Positions 1 through 8,824 of a stretch of 64,000 nucleotides of DNA are shown piece by piece. Below the pieces are notes generated by a model. That model did not search any database. It was not told the origin of the DNA and saw only the letters and a list, made by a program, of their open reading frames with translations. The position numbers and the translations under genes were made by a program. Each line of letters opens with the position of its first letter. Position 1 is the first letter of the stretch. The stretch lies in NCBI GenBank assembly GCA_900768435.1, contig CAAGCW010000017.1:40704-104703 (forward strand). The letters are read 5' to 3'. Source of the stretch: an uncultured Collinsella sp. Lineage in GTDB: Bacteria > Actinomycetota > Coriobacteriia > Coriobacteriales > Coriobacteriaceae.

Positions 1-1
1 G

Positions 2-1357
2 GGCATCATGATCCTGGGCAGCTGCTTCCTCGCCACCACCGGTGCCGAGGCGCTCTACTCCGACATGGGCCACGTCGGCCGCGGCAACATCTACGCTACC
101 TGGCCGTTCGTTAAGTGCTGCCTGCTGCTTTCCTATATGGGCCAGGGCGCTTGGCTTATGAACAACGCTGCCAACCCCGAGCTCATGGGCATTGCCGATC
201 TCAACCCGTTCTACCAGATGCTCGCCCCGGGCCTGCGCCCGTTTGCCGTAGGCCTTTCCACCGTCGCGGCCATCATCGCCTCGCAGGCGCTCATCACCGG
301 CGCATTCTCGCTGGTGTCCGAGGCCAGCCGTCTGGATCTCATGCCGCACATGCAGGTCTTCTACCCTGCCGAGACCAAGGGGCAGCTCTACATCCCCATG
401 GTCAACAACGTCATGCTTGTCGGCTGCGTCATCGTGGTGCTGCTGTTCCAGAACTCGGCGCATATGGAAGCCGCCTACGGCCTTGCCATTACGCTGACTA
501 TGATGTGCACCACGCTGCTGCTCTTCTTCTACCTGCACGAGGAGCGCAAGCTCAAGGTTGCTCCGTGGATCTTCGCGGCTTTCTTCCTTTTGCTCGAAGG
601 TTTCTTCTTCGTGAGCTCACTCACCAAGTTCTTCCACGGCGGTTATTTCACCATCCTTATGGCCGCGCTCATCATGAGCATCATGGTGTGCTGGTACAAC
701 GGCACGGCGGTTGAGCAGCGCCAGTTTACGCTGCTGCCGCTGCGCAGCTATCTGCCGCAGCTCAAGCGCCTGCGCGACGACGATCGCTACGAGCTCGTGA
801 GCGACAACATCGTGTACCTGACCAAGGACACCAACACCGACTATATCGACCGCGATATCGTCTACTCGATTTTGGACAAGCACCCCAAGCGCGCTCGCGC
901 CTGGTGGTTCGTGAATGTCGAGACCATGGACGAGCCGCATACCTTTGCCTACTCGGTCGAGACATTCGGCACCGACTACGTATTCCGCGTGCATCTGTAC
1001 CTGGGCTATAAGATCAACCAGCGCGTCAATGCCTACCTGCGCCAGGTTGTTCAGGACCTGGCTGCCAGCGGCGAGCTGCCGCCGCAGACGCACGACTACT
1101 CGGTCTATAAGGACCCGGGCAACATCGGTGCCTTCAAGTTCGTCATGATCCGCAAGCTGCTGGCGCCCGAGAGCGACGTGGAGCCGAGCGAGCGTACGGC
1201 CATCACGCTCAAGTACATCATCCGTCGCGCCGCCGGCACGCCCGCGCGCTGGTACGGCCTGGAGAACTCCAACGTGAGCTTTGAGTACGTGCCGCTGTTC
1301 ACCAAGTTTAAGGCTGTGAGCAAGATGCAGCGCCTGGCCCCCAACGAGCGCCCGTAG
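2..1357 (+). CDS. kup: Kup potassium uptake protein, C-terminal part (5' end outside window)
   Basis: The reading frame is open from the first bases, so the true start lies upstream. About 450 residues remain of a family that is usually 620-670 residues long. The first half contains several hydrophobic membrane segments with Kup-like sequence (TTGAEALYSDMGHVG, then GQGAWLMNN), and the last 200 or so residues form the soluble cytoplasmic tail typical of Kup. Kup proteins import K+ coupled to protons at the cytoplasmic membrane. A KdpD/KdpE-like two-component pair follows about 370 bp downstream, which fits a potassium or turgor-sensing neighbourhood. The family assignment is confident; the transport properties are inferred from the family. 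Confidence 0.93.
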   Translation, partial: GIMILGSCFLATTGAEALYSDMGHVGRGNIYATWPFVKCCLLLSYMGQGAWLMNNAANPELMGIADLNPFYQMLAPGLRPFAVGLSTVAAIIASQALITGAFSLVSEASRLDLMPHMQVFYPAETKGQLYIPMVNNVMLVGCVIVVLLFQNSAHMEAAYGLAITLTMMCTTLLLFFYLHEERKLKVAPWIFAAFFLLLEGFFFVSSLTKFFHGGYFTILMAALIMSIMVCWYNGTAVEQRQFTLLPLRSYLPQLKRLRDDDRYELVSDNIVYLTKDTNTDYIDRDIVYSILDKHPKRARAWWFVNVETMDEPHTFAYSVETFGTDYVFRVHLYLGYKINQRVNAYLRQVVQDLAASGELPPQTHDYSVYKDPGNIGAFKFVMIRKLLAPESDVEPSERTAITLKYIIRRAAGTPARWYGLENSNVSFEYVPLFTKFKAVSKMQRLAPNERP

Positions 1358-1418
1358 GTGCCGACGGGTTGCATGGAGTTGGTTTTCGATGGACAAGATT
1401 GGGGCCGGGGAGGCAAAC

Positions 1419-1613
1419 ATGGATGCAAGGATGCTTGATGGCCGCGAGGTGGTTGCCGAGATGGTGCGTGAGGCACGCGCCGACGCCGCCGAAGATCGGT
1501 TCTTTACGAATCGTGCCAACATGGACATGGCTGATCGCGTAATTTTGATCGTGGCACTGGTATTTGGGGCGGTGTGCGTGTGCGCCCTGCTCGCTCACGT
1601 GCTGTTTGTCTAA
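1419..1613 (+). CDS. Small single-pass membrane protein (64 aa), unknown function
   Basis: An ATG at 1419 is preceded by a strong ribosome-binding site (GGGGAGG, 7 bp upstream); an ATG at 1389 in the same frame has none. The product has a charged, Ala/Glu/Arg-rich N-terminal half and a single hydrophobic helix at about residues 41-62, giving a small N-in anchored protein. It lies between kup and the sensor kinase, in the same direction, and ends before a strong terminator. It could modulate Kup or the kinase, but nothing in the sequence shows this. No family is recognised. Confidence 0.6.
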   Translation: MDARMLDGREVVAEMVREARADAAEDRFFTNRANMDMADRVILIVALVFGAVCVCALLAHVLFV

Positions 1614-1659
1614 CGACTGTCGGTCGTAGAAGGCTTTACACTTAGAACCACCACAAGGG

Positions 1660-1707
1660 AAAACCACCACAAAGGTGCCTGTCCCCTTTGTGGTGGTTTT
1701 TGTTTTT
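1660..1707 (+). terminator. Strong palindromic terminator after the kup region
   Basis: The arms at 1660-1675 and 1685-1700 are a perfect 16-bp inverted repeat (AAAACCACCACAAAGG) with a 9-nt loop, followed by a T-rich run. It works structurally in both directions. Its core (CAAAGG, GTCC, CCTTTG) resembles the other CAAAGGG palindromes in this window. Confidence 0.8.
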
Positions 1708-1727
1708 GAGAGAGGGGCGGGGCGCTG

Positions 1728-3353
1728 ATGGACGTTCGTACGGACGGCGATTTTGCCGATAGCTTTTGGTGGCGGCGCACAACGCTGACGCGCCGCACTC
1801 CTCTGTATGACGCCTGCGTATCGGTGGGGCTGCTGGTCGCGGCGACGATTGTGGGCACGCTGCTCGACCATCCGGGTCTCGCGCCGAGCATCATGATCGT
1901 CTATGTGTTCGCCGTTCAGCTGTGCGCATTCTTTACCTGGAGCCGCCTGTATTGCCTGTTGAGCTCGGCTGCCGCCGTGGCGCTCTACAACTTCCTGTTT
2001 GTCGACCCGCGCTACTCGCTGTCGTTTATCGACCGCGTCTATCCCGGCATGTTCTTCATCATGTTCGTGGTCTCGCTTGTGTCGAGCTCGATTGCGTTGG
2101 CCCTGCGCCGCGCCTTGGCACAGGCTGCCGCCAGCGACCGTCGCACGCATATGGTGCTCGAGACCAACCGCATGCTGCAGCGGTGCGCCGATCAACAGCA
2201 GATTGTCCATGCCATGGCAACGCAGCTGGCGCGTCTTTCGGGCTGTCCGGTCGTGTGGTACAGCGCCGACGCCGAGGGCGATGACCTGCTGCCGCGTGCG
2301 ACATACACGGCCGTGGGCGATGCCGTGCCGGTGCACGAACTGGCGCCGCAGATGCCGCCGCGGCTCTCGGCGTCCGCCTATGTGGGAATGCCGCTCGACG
2401 CCACCTATGGCGGCTCGGCGTTTTATGGCATCTACCTGACCGTGCGCTCGGGCGACACCATGGTGCGCGCGGGCGATCCCGCCTCGGTGGTGGGCGTGCT
2501 GGCTATCGTTGCCGAGCCCGACGTGCTGACGCACGAGGAGCGGACACTTGCCGATGCCATCGTGAGCGAAGGCGAGCTGGCACTCGATCGCGCCCGCGCC
2601 ATGGAGGCTCGCGAGGAGGCGGCGGTGCTTGCCAAAAATGAGCAGCTGCGCGCCAACCTGCTGCGCTCGATCTCGCACGATCTGCGCACGCCGCTTACCA
2701 GTATTTCGGGCAATGCCGACGTGCTGCTCGACCAGGGCTCGACCGGCACCGCGGTGCTCGATGCCCAGACACGCCGCGGCCTGCTGCTATCCATTCGCTC
2801 GGATGCGCTGTGGCTCAACGCCACCGTCGAGAACCTGCTCGCCATCACCAAGCTCGAGGGCGGCGGCATGCATCTGTCGACTACGCTTGAGCTCATGGAC
2901 GATATCGTCGAGGAGGCGCTGCGCCACGTAAGTCCGGCCGTGCGCGAGCACGACCTTAAGGTGGTGGCGTGCGATGAGCCAGCACTCGTTAACGTCGACG
3001 CGCGCCTGATGGTACAGCTGGTGGTAAACCTGGTGAACAATGCCATTACCTACACGCCCGCAGGCTCGCATATCGTGATCTCGATTGACGTCGGCGATGG
3101 ACGCGTGGCGTGCTCGGTTGCCGATGACGGGCCGGGCATCGCACCCGAGGACCGCGAGCGAATCTTTGAGTCGTTCTACACCGCCAACCACGGTCTTGCC
3201 GACAGCCATCGCAGCGTGGGCCTGGGTCTTTCGCTCTGCCGCTCCATTGCGTTGGCGCATGGCGGTAGCATAGAGGTTGCCGCGGCGGACCCGCACGGCT
3301 CGGTCTTTACGATCGAGCTTCCCGCCGCCGACGTTTCGTTTGATAAGGAGTAG
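1728..3353 (+). CDS. KdpD-like sensor histidine kinase lacking the KdpD N-terminal domains
   Basis: The 541-residue protein starts with four closely spaced membrane helices (about residues 28-130), as in the KdpD DUF4118 membrane region. A GAF-like stretch (about 150-280) follows, then a HisKA domain with the phospho-acceptor His at residue 317 (SISHDLRTPL). The C-terminal HATPase has its N box (NLVNNAITYTP), G1 (DDGPGIAP) and G2 (GLGLSLCRS) motifs. The Usher/USP-type N-terminal KdpD and Usp domains of full-length KdpD (about 900 aa) are absent. The response regulator follows 4 bp downstream. Together they probably sense K+ or osmotic state and may regulate the adjacent kup; no kdpFABC genes are visible here, so the target is inferred. 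Confidence 0.88.
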   Translation: MDVRTDGDFADSFWWRRTTLTRRTPLYDACVSVGLLVAATIVGTLLDHPGLAPSIMIVYVFAVQLCAFFTWSRLYCLLSSAAAVALYNFLFVDPRYSLSFIDRVYPGMFFIMFVVSLVSSSIALALRRALAQAAASDRRTHMVLETNRMLQRCADQQQIVHAMATQLARLSGCPVVWYSADAEGDDLLPRATYTAVGDAVPVHELAPQMPPRLSASAYVGMPLDATYGGSAFYGIYLTVRSGDTMVRAGDPASVVGVLAIVAEPDVLTHEERTLADAIVSEGELALDRARAMEAREEAAVLAKNEQLRANLLRSISHDLRTPLTSISGNADVLLDQGSTGTAVLDAQTRRGLLLSIRSDALWLNATVENLLAITKLEGGGMHLSTTLELMDDIVEEALRHVSPAVREHDLKVVACDEPALVNVDARLMVQLVVNLVNNAITYTPAGSHIVISIDVGDGRVACSVADDGPGIAPEDRERIFESFYTANHGLADSHRSVGLGLSLCRSIALAHGGSIEVAAADPHGSVFTIELPAADVSFDKE

Positions 3354-3357
3354 CGCT

Positions 3358-4071
3358 GTGCCGAACTCTGCCGTGAAACCGCTCATCTTGGTCGTTGAGG
3401 ACGATCCCGCCGTCCGCAACCTTATCGTCGCCGCGCTCGAGGCGCACGGCTTGCGCCATATGGCCGTGGAGACCGCACATGCTGCCATCGCCGCCGCCTC
3501 GTCGCAGGCGCCGAGCATTGTGCTGCTCGATCTGGGCCTGCCCGATATGGACGGCGTCAAGGTGGTGGAGTCGGTGCGCACGTGGTCGGGCATGCCGATC
3601 ATCGTGGTCTCGGCGCGCAGCGAGGACGCGGACAAGATCCGCGCGCTCGATGCTGGTGCCGACGACTACCTGACCAAGCCGTTTTCGGTCGAGGAACTGC
3701 TCGCGCGCATTCGCACGACGCTCAGGCGCCTTTCGTATGCGCAAACGGGCGGCGTTGCCTCCGAGGGCTCGTTCGATACCGGTGAGCTGCATATCGATTT
3801 TGATGCTGGCATCGCCATGATGGATGGCGAGGAACTGCACCTGACGCCGATCGAGTACAAGCTCCTGTGTCTGCTGGCGCACAACGCCGACAAGGTGTTG
3901 ACGCACCAGTTTATCCTGCACGAGATTTGGGGCACGGCGACCAAGAGCGACCTGGCGAGCCTGCGCGTCTTTATGGGCACGCTGCGCAAGAAAATCGAGT
4001 CCGACCCCGCGCATCCGCGCTATATCCAGACGCATGTGGGTATCGGCTACCGATTGGTCATCCAAGGCTAG
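3358..4071 (+). CDS. KdpE-like OmpR-family response regulator
   Basis: The start is taken as GTG at 3358, 7 bp after AAGGAG, just after the kinase stop; this gives 237 aa. The receiver domain shows the acidic pair E14-D15-D16 and the phospho-acceptor Asp at residue 58 (LLDLGLPDMDG). The conserved Lys of the receiver is in DDYLTKPF, and the C-terminal winged-helix domain ends in the usual RYIQTHVGIGYRL motif. It is the cognate partner of the upstream kinase and acts as a DNA-binding transcription factor. The similarity to KdpE (IVVSARSEDADKIRALDAGADDYLTKPF region) is clear; its target genes are not shown by the sequence. Confidence 0.9.
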   Translation: MPNSAVKPLILVVEDDPAVRNLIVAALEAHGLRHMAVETAHAAIAAASSQAPSIVLLDLGLPDMDGVKVVESVRTWSGMPIIVVSARSEDADKIRALDAGADDYLTKPFSVEELLARIRTTLRRLSYAQTGGVASEGSFDTGELHIDFDAGIAMMDGEELHLTPIEYKLLCLLAHNADKVLTHQFILHEIWGTATKSDLASLRVFMGTLRKKIESDPAHPRYIQTHVGIGYRLVIQG

Positions 4072-4095
4072 ATCGCCAACCACCATCCCAATATA

Positions 4096-4162
4096 AGTTG
4101 CGGTGAAATACGGTCTAAATTTGCCTAATTCCAGGCAAAACAGTCCGTATTCCACCGCAACT
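4096..4162. repeat. Dispersed palindrome, GCGGTGAAATA family, copy 1
   Basis: The arms 4096-4113 (AGTTGCGGTGAAATACGG) and 4145-4162 pair over 18 bp with a single A/C mismatch. An inner GCCT/AGGC pair sits in the loop. It lies between two convergent genes and may act as a bidirectional terminator. A second copy occurs at 34105-34163 with a different inner arm and the same mismatch. Confidence 0.8.
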
Positions 4163-4165
4163 TTG

Positions 4166-6736
4166 TTATTTGCCCTTGGGCTTGCTGGCGTAGAACTTCT
4201 TCTTTTTGGGCTTGCCGGCGGGGGAGGGCTTGCCGTCGCCGCGCGGCCCTCGGTCGCCGGCCTGCGCGTGCGCGGGTGCTGCTGCGCGAGGCTTGCGGGC
4301 CTCGGGGTTGCGTAGTTCCTCGACGCGCTCGGCAATTTCCTCGGCGCTAAAGCCGACCTCGGCCATGGCGTCCTCGATGGGCAGGCGGCGCACGATGTAG
4401 CAGTGGTGCACCTTCTGGTTGCGCGCGAAGTCCTCGGGGATGGTCTGCGCCGTAATGTCCTCCAGCACCACGCCCGCGCGGGCGAGCTTGCGCGTTTCGG
4501 GGCGGAAGCCGCGCAGGTTGCAGCTAAAGATGGCATGGCCGCCCTGCGCGAGCAGGCGCGATACGCCGGCCAAAAGCTCAACATGGTCGCGCTGGACATC
4601 CCAGGTGCGGTGGCCCATCTTGGACGAATTCGAGAACGTGGGCGGGTCGACAAAGATCAGGTCCCAGCGGTTGCGCGTCTGGCGCTGGTCGCGAATCCAG
4701 GCAAGCACGTCGTCGCGCACAAAATGATGCTGAGGCCCCACAAAGCCGTTCTGGCGCATGTTGCGCTCGGCCCAGTCCAGATAGGTGTTGGAGAGGTCGA
4801 CCGTCACGGTCTCCTCGACGCCGCCATCTGCCGCGTAGCAGGTGGCAGTGCCGGTGTAGGCAAACAGGTTGAGGAAGCGGCGCGCCTGCTTGGCGTGCTC
4901 GCGCACCAGGTTGCGGGTGACGCGGTGGTCCAAGAAGATGCCGACGTCCAGGTAGTCGTCAAAGTTGACGGCAAAGGTGAGGCCGCCCTCTTCGATGAGC
5001 GGCAGTCGACGGCGCGCGATGTTGGCGCGTTCGCCCGATCCGCCCTTGCCGGCGCCCTGCTTGCCGTACTGCGAGCCGCCGCGCGAGCGCATGCGGGCCT
5101 TGGCGTGCACGTGCTCGGCCGGAACATCCAAGATACGCGGCGCGATGGCCAGAATATCGAGCATACGGGCCTGGGCCAGTGCGGGGTCGATGGTCTTGGG
5201 CGCGGCGTATTCGGCAATGACGAGCCAGCGGCCCGGCGTCTGCGGGCAACCCTCGTACAGATCGATGGCGGCAGAGTAATCGGGCAGGTCGGCATCGTAG
5301 ACGCGGTAGCAGCTCACGCCCTCGCGCTTTGCCCACTTGCGACGCAGGCGGGCGTTCTTGCGCAGGCGGTTGGCGAACTGCTCGGACTCGGGGATGAGCA
5401 CGGGCAGCGGCTTGCCGTCACCCAGGTCGAGCGTGGCGGTAGGTTCGGGCATGAGGGCGTCGGCGGCTTCGTCGCTGATGAGGTTGTCGGCGTTCGCGGT
5501 CTCGCCCTCGGCATCTGCGCTGGTCGCAGCTTCAAATGCTGCGGCGGCGTGGTCGAGCGAGGGCCAAACCTCAATAGTTGCCTCTTCATTATTGGGCATG
5601 ACGGCGATGGAGCGCTCGGGCTCGGCGTGGAGCGCGCGGGCCAGCAAGCCGTCGCGGGTGAGAGCGGCGACCGGCGCCGAAGCGAGCTCGGGGGCGCGGC
5701 GCAGCTCGCCGACCAGCGTCATGGCGTCGTGCATGAGCGAAAGCGGCGTCTCGGTGGTGTCCGCGACCAGGGCGGCACCGGCAACGGCACCTGCGTGGTC
5801 CAGCACGGTGGCGGACTTGGCGGCACAAAAATCGACAAAGCGCTTGTAGCCGGCACACTTAACCATGCGCTCGGCGGTCTTGCGTGCGGCGGGGTCGATG
5901 TCTGCGGCCACGATGCGCGCCTGGCGCTCGCGCGCTGCCGCCTCGCGCTCGCGCGCCTCGGCAAGCAGCTGCTCCCACAGGGCGGCGTCGTGCAGCTGCC
6001 AGCCCTCAAAGCCCCAGCGCTCGCGCACAGCGCCCGGGGCGCGGTCGGTCAGAATGTTCACGGCCTCCAACAGCAGGCCGCCGCCGGCGCATGAGGCGTC
6101 GATCAGCGTGGGCAGGGCTTCGTTTTCGTAGTCGTCGGCCGTCAGCTCGCGCTCGCATAGCGCGGTCCAGCCGACCTGCGCCAGCACCAGGGCGGCGTAG
6201 TCGGGGCGCAGCACGTGCGCGCCCTCGCCGGTGCGGGTCGCGGCGGACGGCAGGCGCTTGAACAGCGGGTCGCCCGAAAGGTCCAGGCTTATGCTCGCGC
6301 GGCGCTGACGCAGCGAAAGCAGCAGGTGGACATCGGGGTCGGCGGCATCGACATCGGCGCGACGGCCCGTGGCCTCGGCCAGGCGGTCGCACAGCGCGTC
6401 CTTGGCGCGCAGGGCCGAGAAGCGCGTGTTGCGCAGCTGCTCGGTCACGCCGCGGGCGGTGACGGCAATTGTGGCGCCGGGGCGGACGATGCTTTCCCAG
6501 GCGATGTCGTAAACGCCGTCGTACAGCTCGTCGGCATCCTGTGCCTCAAAGCGCCCGAGCACCACAAACACGCGGCTGGCCAGGCGCGACCACAGGCACG
6601 CGCGGTAGCCTTGCTCAAGCTCGCCCTCAAACGTGGCGCGGCCCTTAAGGCGGCGGACGTGCGAAAGCCCGAGCCGTTTAAGCTCGTCGGCGAGTGCGGA
6701 CTCAAAGCCCTCGGGGCAGCTTGCATAAAATTCCAT
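4166..6736 (-). CDS. rlmKL: Fused 23S rRNA methyltransferase RlmKL (RlmL half degenerate)
   Basis: The start is ATG at 6736 (MEFYASCPEG), the usual beginning of the RlmL/THUMP protein, giving 856 aa against about 700 in E. coli. A THUMP region (about residues 45-155) is followed by an RlmL-type methyltransferase fold, but its SAM loop reads ASCAGGG at about 213. The position expected to hold the catalytic NPPYGER motif reads VADTTETP at 324-331, so this half is probably inactive. The C-terminal RlmK domain is intact, with NLFAYTGTAT for SAM binding and VDPPTF at 696-701. The RlmK domain should make m7G2069 in 23S rRNA. A low-complexity linker joins the halves, and the C terminus is Lys-rich. 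Confidence 0.88.
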   Translation of the reverse strand: MEFYASCPEGFESALADELKRLGLSHVRRLKGRATFEGELEQGYRACLWSRLASRVFVVLGRFEAQDADELYDGVYDIAWESIVRPGATIAVTARGVTEQLRNTRFSALRAKDALCDRLAEATGRRADVDAADPDVHLLLSLRQRRASISLDLSGDPLFKRLPSAATRTGEGAHVLRPDYAALVLAQVGWTALCERELTADDYENEALPTLIDASCAGGGLLLEAVNILTDRAPGAVRERWGFEGWQLHDAALWEQLLAEAREREAAARERQARIVAADIDPAARKTAERMVKCAGYKRFVDFCAAKSATVLDHAGAVAGAALVADTTETPLSLMHDAMTLVGELRRAPELASAPVAALTRDGLLARALHAEPERSIAVMPNNEEATIEVWPSLDHAAAAFEAATSADAEGETANADNLISDEAADALMPEPTATLDLGDGKPLPVLIPESEQFANRLRKNARLRRKWAKREGVSCYRVYDADLPDYSAAIDLYEGCPQTPGRWLVIAEYAAPKTIDPALAQARMLDILAIAPRILDVPAEHVHAKARMRSRGGSQYGKQGAGKGGSGERANIARRRLPLIEEGGLTFAVNFDDYLDVGIFLDHRVTRNLVREHAKQARRFLNLFAYTGTATCYAADGGVEETVTVDLSNTYLDWAERNMRQNGFVGPQHHFVRDDVLAWIRDQRQTRNRWDLIFVDPPTFSNSSKMGHRTWDVQRDHVELLAGVSRLLAQGGHAIFSCNLRGFRPETRKLARAGVVLEDITAQTIPEDFARNQKVHHCYIVRRLPIEDAMAEVGFSAEEIAERVEELRNPEARKPRAAAPAHAQAGDRGPRGDGKPSPAGKPKKKKFYASKPKGK

Positions 6737-6811
6737 GGGTGACCTCTCTGGTTGCGTCGCTCCATTATATGATGGATGCTTCGTTTGCCATCGCCCTCGA
6801 AAGGAACCCAT

Positions 6812-7639
6812 ATGATTGATGCGTGCCCCGATCCTGCGGTGCTGTTTTTTGACGTGGACGGCACGCTGACGTCGTTCGATCCCGACAACATGACCGATAA
6901 GGATTTTTCGGCGGTGCGCCCCTCGCCGGCGGTCATCGAGGCGTTTCATCGCCTGCACGATACGGGGCACAAGGCGTTTATCTGCACGGGTCGCCCCTTG
7001 TGGCTGATTGCCGATGGCCTGCGTGCTCTGGAGCCTGCGGGCATCGTGGCCATGGCGGGTGCTACGCTCGAGGTCGAGGGGCGCGTGGTGCACGAGGATT
7101 GCTTTGACGAGGACCTTGTCGATGAGCTTGCGCATCGCGTTGTGGACGCCGGCGTCGAGGTCTTTTTCGAGGCCAACGCCGCAACCTTTGCGCTGGAGCC
7201 CGCGGGCGTTGAGCAGTCGTCTTTAATCGGTGCCTCTGTGGTGCACAGCGCCGAGGAGATGCGCATCGACGGTCGCCTGCGCGTGGGCAAGGTGTGCCTT
7301 AATGCGCCCGGCTTGGCTCGCTTGGCTAACGACGACGGCTTCATCGATTGCAACTTTGAGCTGTGCAATACCGGCGGCTCGAACCGCGAGCTGAGCCCCA
7401 AGGGTATCGACAAGGGCGTGGGCGTGGTGCGGGCGCTTGGGTATCTGGGCCGCACCGGCAACGGGCGCACCTTTGGCTTTGGCGATTCGGGCAACGACCT
7501 GGGCATGCTCGCCGCTGTCGAGACGGCTGTTGCCATGGGCAACGCCATGCCCGAGGTCAAGGCGGTCGCCGACTACGTGACCGACGATGTCGCACACGAC
7601 GGCACCGTCACAGCGATGCAACATTTTGGGTTGATTTAA
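6812..7639 (+). CDS. HAD-superfamily hydrolase, Cof/YbjI type
   Basis: The start is ATG at 6812, preceded by AAAGGAA; an in-frame ATG at 6776 has no such site. The 275-residue protein opens with HAD motif I (FFDVDGTLTSFD), has the motif II threonine in FICTGRP and closes with motif IV (GFGDSGNDLGML). The long C2 cap between motifs II and III is typical of Cof-type sugar-phosphate or nucleotide phosphatases. It is divergent from rlmKL and ends at a strong hairpin. The substrate cannot be told from sequence. Confidence 0.9.
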   Translation: MIDACPDPAVLFFDVDGTLTSFDPDNMTDKDFSAVRPSPAVIEAFHRLHDTGHKAFICTGRPLWLIADGLRALEPAGIVAMAGATLEVEGRVVHEDCFDEDLVDELAHRVVDAGVEVFFEANAATFALEPAGVEQSSLIGASVVHSAEEMRIDGRLRVGKVCLNAPGLARLANDDGFIDCNFELCNTGGSNRELSPKGIDKGVGVVRALGYLGRTGNGRTFGFGDSGNDLGMLAAVETAVAMGNAMPEVKAVADYVTDDVAHDGTVTAMQHFGLI

Positions 7640-7640
7640 T

Positions 7641-7681
7641 AAATGGCCGGGTCGCCCGCAGTGGGGGCGACCCGGCCATTT
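7641..7681 (+). terminator. Bidirectional terminator between HAD and DeoR genes
   Basis: A perfect 16-bp inverted repeat (7641-7656 and 7666-7681, AAATGGCCGGGTCGCC) lies between two convergent genes. A and T ends flank the stem, so it can serve both strands. Confidence 0.88.
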
Positions 7682-7684
7682 GAG

Positions 7685-8476
7685 CTATTTTGCAATATAG
7701 AGCTTGGGATGACTGCGACTGCTCTCGATCGCCGCCGTCATGATGCCCTCGTCGTCTCCATCAACGATGATGCCGTCGAGGTCATCGATCTGCGCGGACT
7801 GATAAAAACTGGTCTTGTTGAATTTTCCCTGGTCAACCATCATGTAGCCCTGGTTTGAGTTGGTAAGGTACATATGCTTGATCATGGCCGAGAAGTCGTG
7901 CTCGACGGTAAAACCGTGGTCGGGGTGGAATCCGTCGGCACTGACAAACGCCTTGTCGGCATGTAGTTTGCTCATGCAGTCGAGCGTTAGTGCGCCCGCG
8001 AGATAGAGGTGGCCCTTGCGCACGGAGCCGCCCAGCAGCACTACCGAAGCATTGGGGAGATTGAAGCTGGCGTAGTTCGCGATTGCAAGATCGCCGGTGA
8101 TAATGGTGATCTCACGCTTGTCCATGAGGGCCTTAGCGAAGTAAAAGCCTGTGGTGCCGATATCAATTACCAGAACATCGCCATCATCAACAAGAGTTGC
8201 TGCGGTTGCGGCGATGGCTTCCTTGGCCTCGACTTGGACATTGATGCGCTCCTCGGGATACGAGATTGCGTTGGAGCGAGAAAGCGATACCGCTCCGCCG
8301 CGTACGCGACGCAGCTTGCCTTCGGATTCCAGCGAGATGAGGTCGTGTCGTGCGGTGACTTCCGAAACCGAAAAACGGCGAACGATGTCGGATACCGAGA
8401 TATTTGGCTTTTCGGCCAGCCAATTCATGATAAATCGCTGACGCTCGGCCGGTGAAAGGTCTGAAGTAGATGCCAT
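7685..8476 (-). CDS. DeoR-family transcriptional regulator of the PTS/transaldolase operon
   Basis: The ATG at 8476 follows AAAAGGAG, giving 263 aa. The N-terminal DeoR winged helix is at about residues 8-60 (NISVSDIVRRFSVSEVTARHDL, split here only by description). It is followed by the GGAV junction and a DeoR sugar-phosphate sensor domain with VLVIDIGTTGFYFAKAL and VLLGGSVRKGHLYLAG-type motifs. The gene is divergent from the transaldolase-PTS operon across a 348-bp region with repeated sites. It most likely represses that operon until a sugar phosphate binds. Confidence 0.9.
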   Translation of the reverse strand: MASTSDLSPAERQRFIMNWLAEKPNISVSDIVRRFSVSEVTARHDLISLESEGKLRRVRGGAVSLSRSNAISYPEERINVQVEAKEAIAATAATLVDDGDVLVIDIGTTGFYFAKALMDKREITIITGDLAIANYASFNLPNASVVLLGGSVRKGHLYLAGALTLDCMSKLHADKAFVSADGFHPDHGFTVEHDFSAMIKHMYLTNSNQGYMMVDQGKFNKTSFYQSAQIDDLDGIIVDGDDEGIMTAAIESSRSHPKLYIAK

Positions 8477-8700
8477 ATGCCGCTCCTTTTGAACAAAAGG
8501 TAAAAGATGCGCCTTTCGTAATCGAAATATAACGTATCGATATGAAAAGAACAAGGCAAATTCGAATGAATCAAAAGAACGGAATGGCATGTCACAAATG
8601 CATGCGTAGCAGATAGTTCGCACGTAAACGGGCTATAAAGAGTCTCATTCTGAAGGTGCCGCCCAAAAGAAGTACGTTCACGCCCGATATTCGACCGTTC

Positions 8701-8820
8701 ACGGAAAGTTGACAATTGAGCTTTCGATAGCTTTTGAAATGGTTTATAAAAGAAAACCGAAAAGCTTTTGAAACAAAGAAGAAGGCTTTCGATAGCAATA
8801 GTGTTAGATGAGAAAGGACC
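8701..8820 (+). promoter_or_regulatory. Control region of the transaldolase-PTS operon with paired repeat sites
   Basis: Two copies of the near-palindrome GCTTTCGATAGC occur at 8720-8731 and 8785-8796. Two copies of AGCTTTTGAAA occur at 8729-8739 and 8763-8773. A TTGACA hexamer lies at 8709-8714 and a TATAAA at 8745-8750, but they are too far apart to form one standard promoter. The repeats are good candidates for DeoR binding sites. The rest of the 8477-8824 gap is A/T-rich, and I see no gene in it. Confidence 0.55.
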
Positions 8821-8824
8821 GAAC

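Noticed and set aside
617..1528. Long minus-strand open frame over kup (303 codons), and similar long frames opposite rlmKL, tex, the PTS genes and the ATP synthase genes
   Set aside because: They mirror the codon pattern of well-supported genes on the other strand in G+C-rich DNA, have no family motifs and no ribosome-binding sites.
4095..4163. GCGGTGAAATA palindromes and others considered as CRISPR repeats
   Set aside because: They are single copies at scattered places, self-complementary throughout and without spacers; no cas genes are present.
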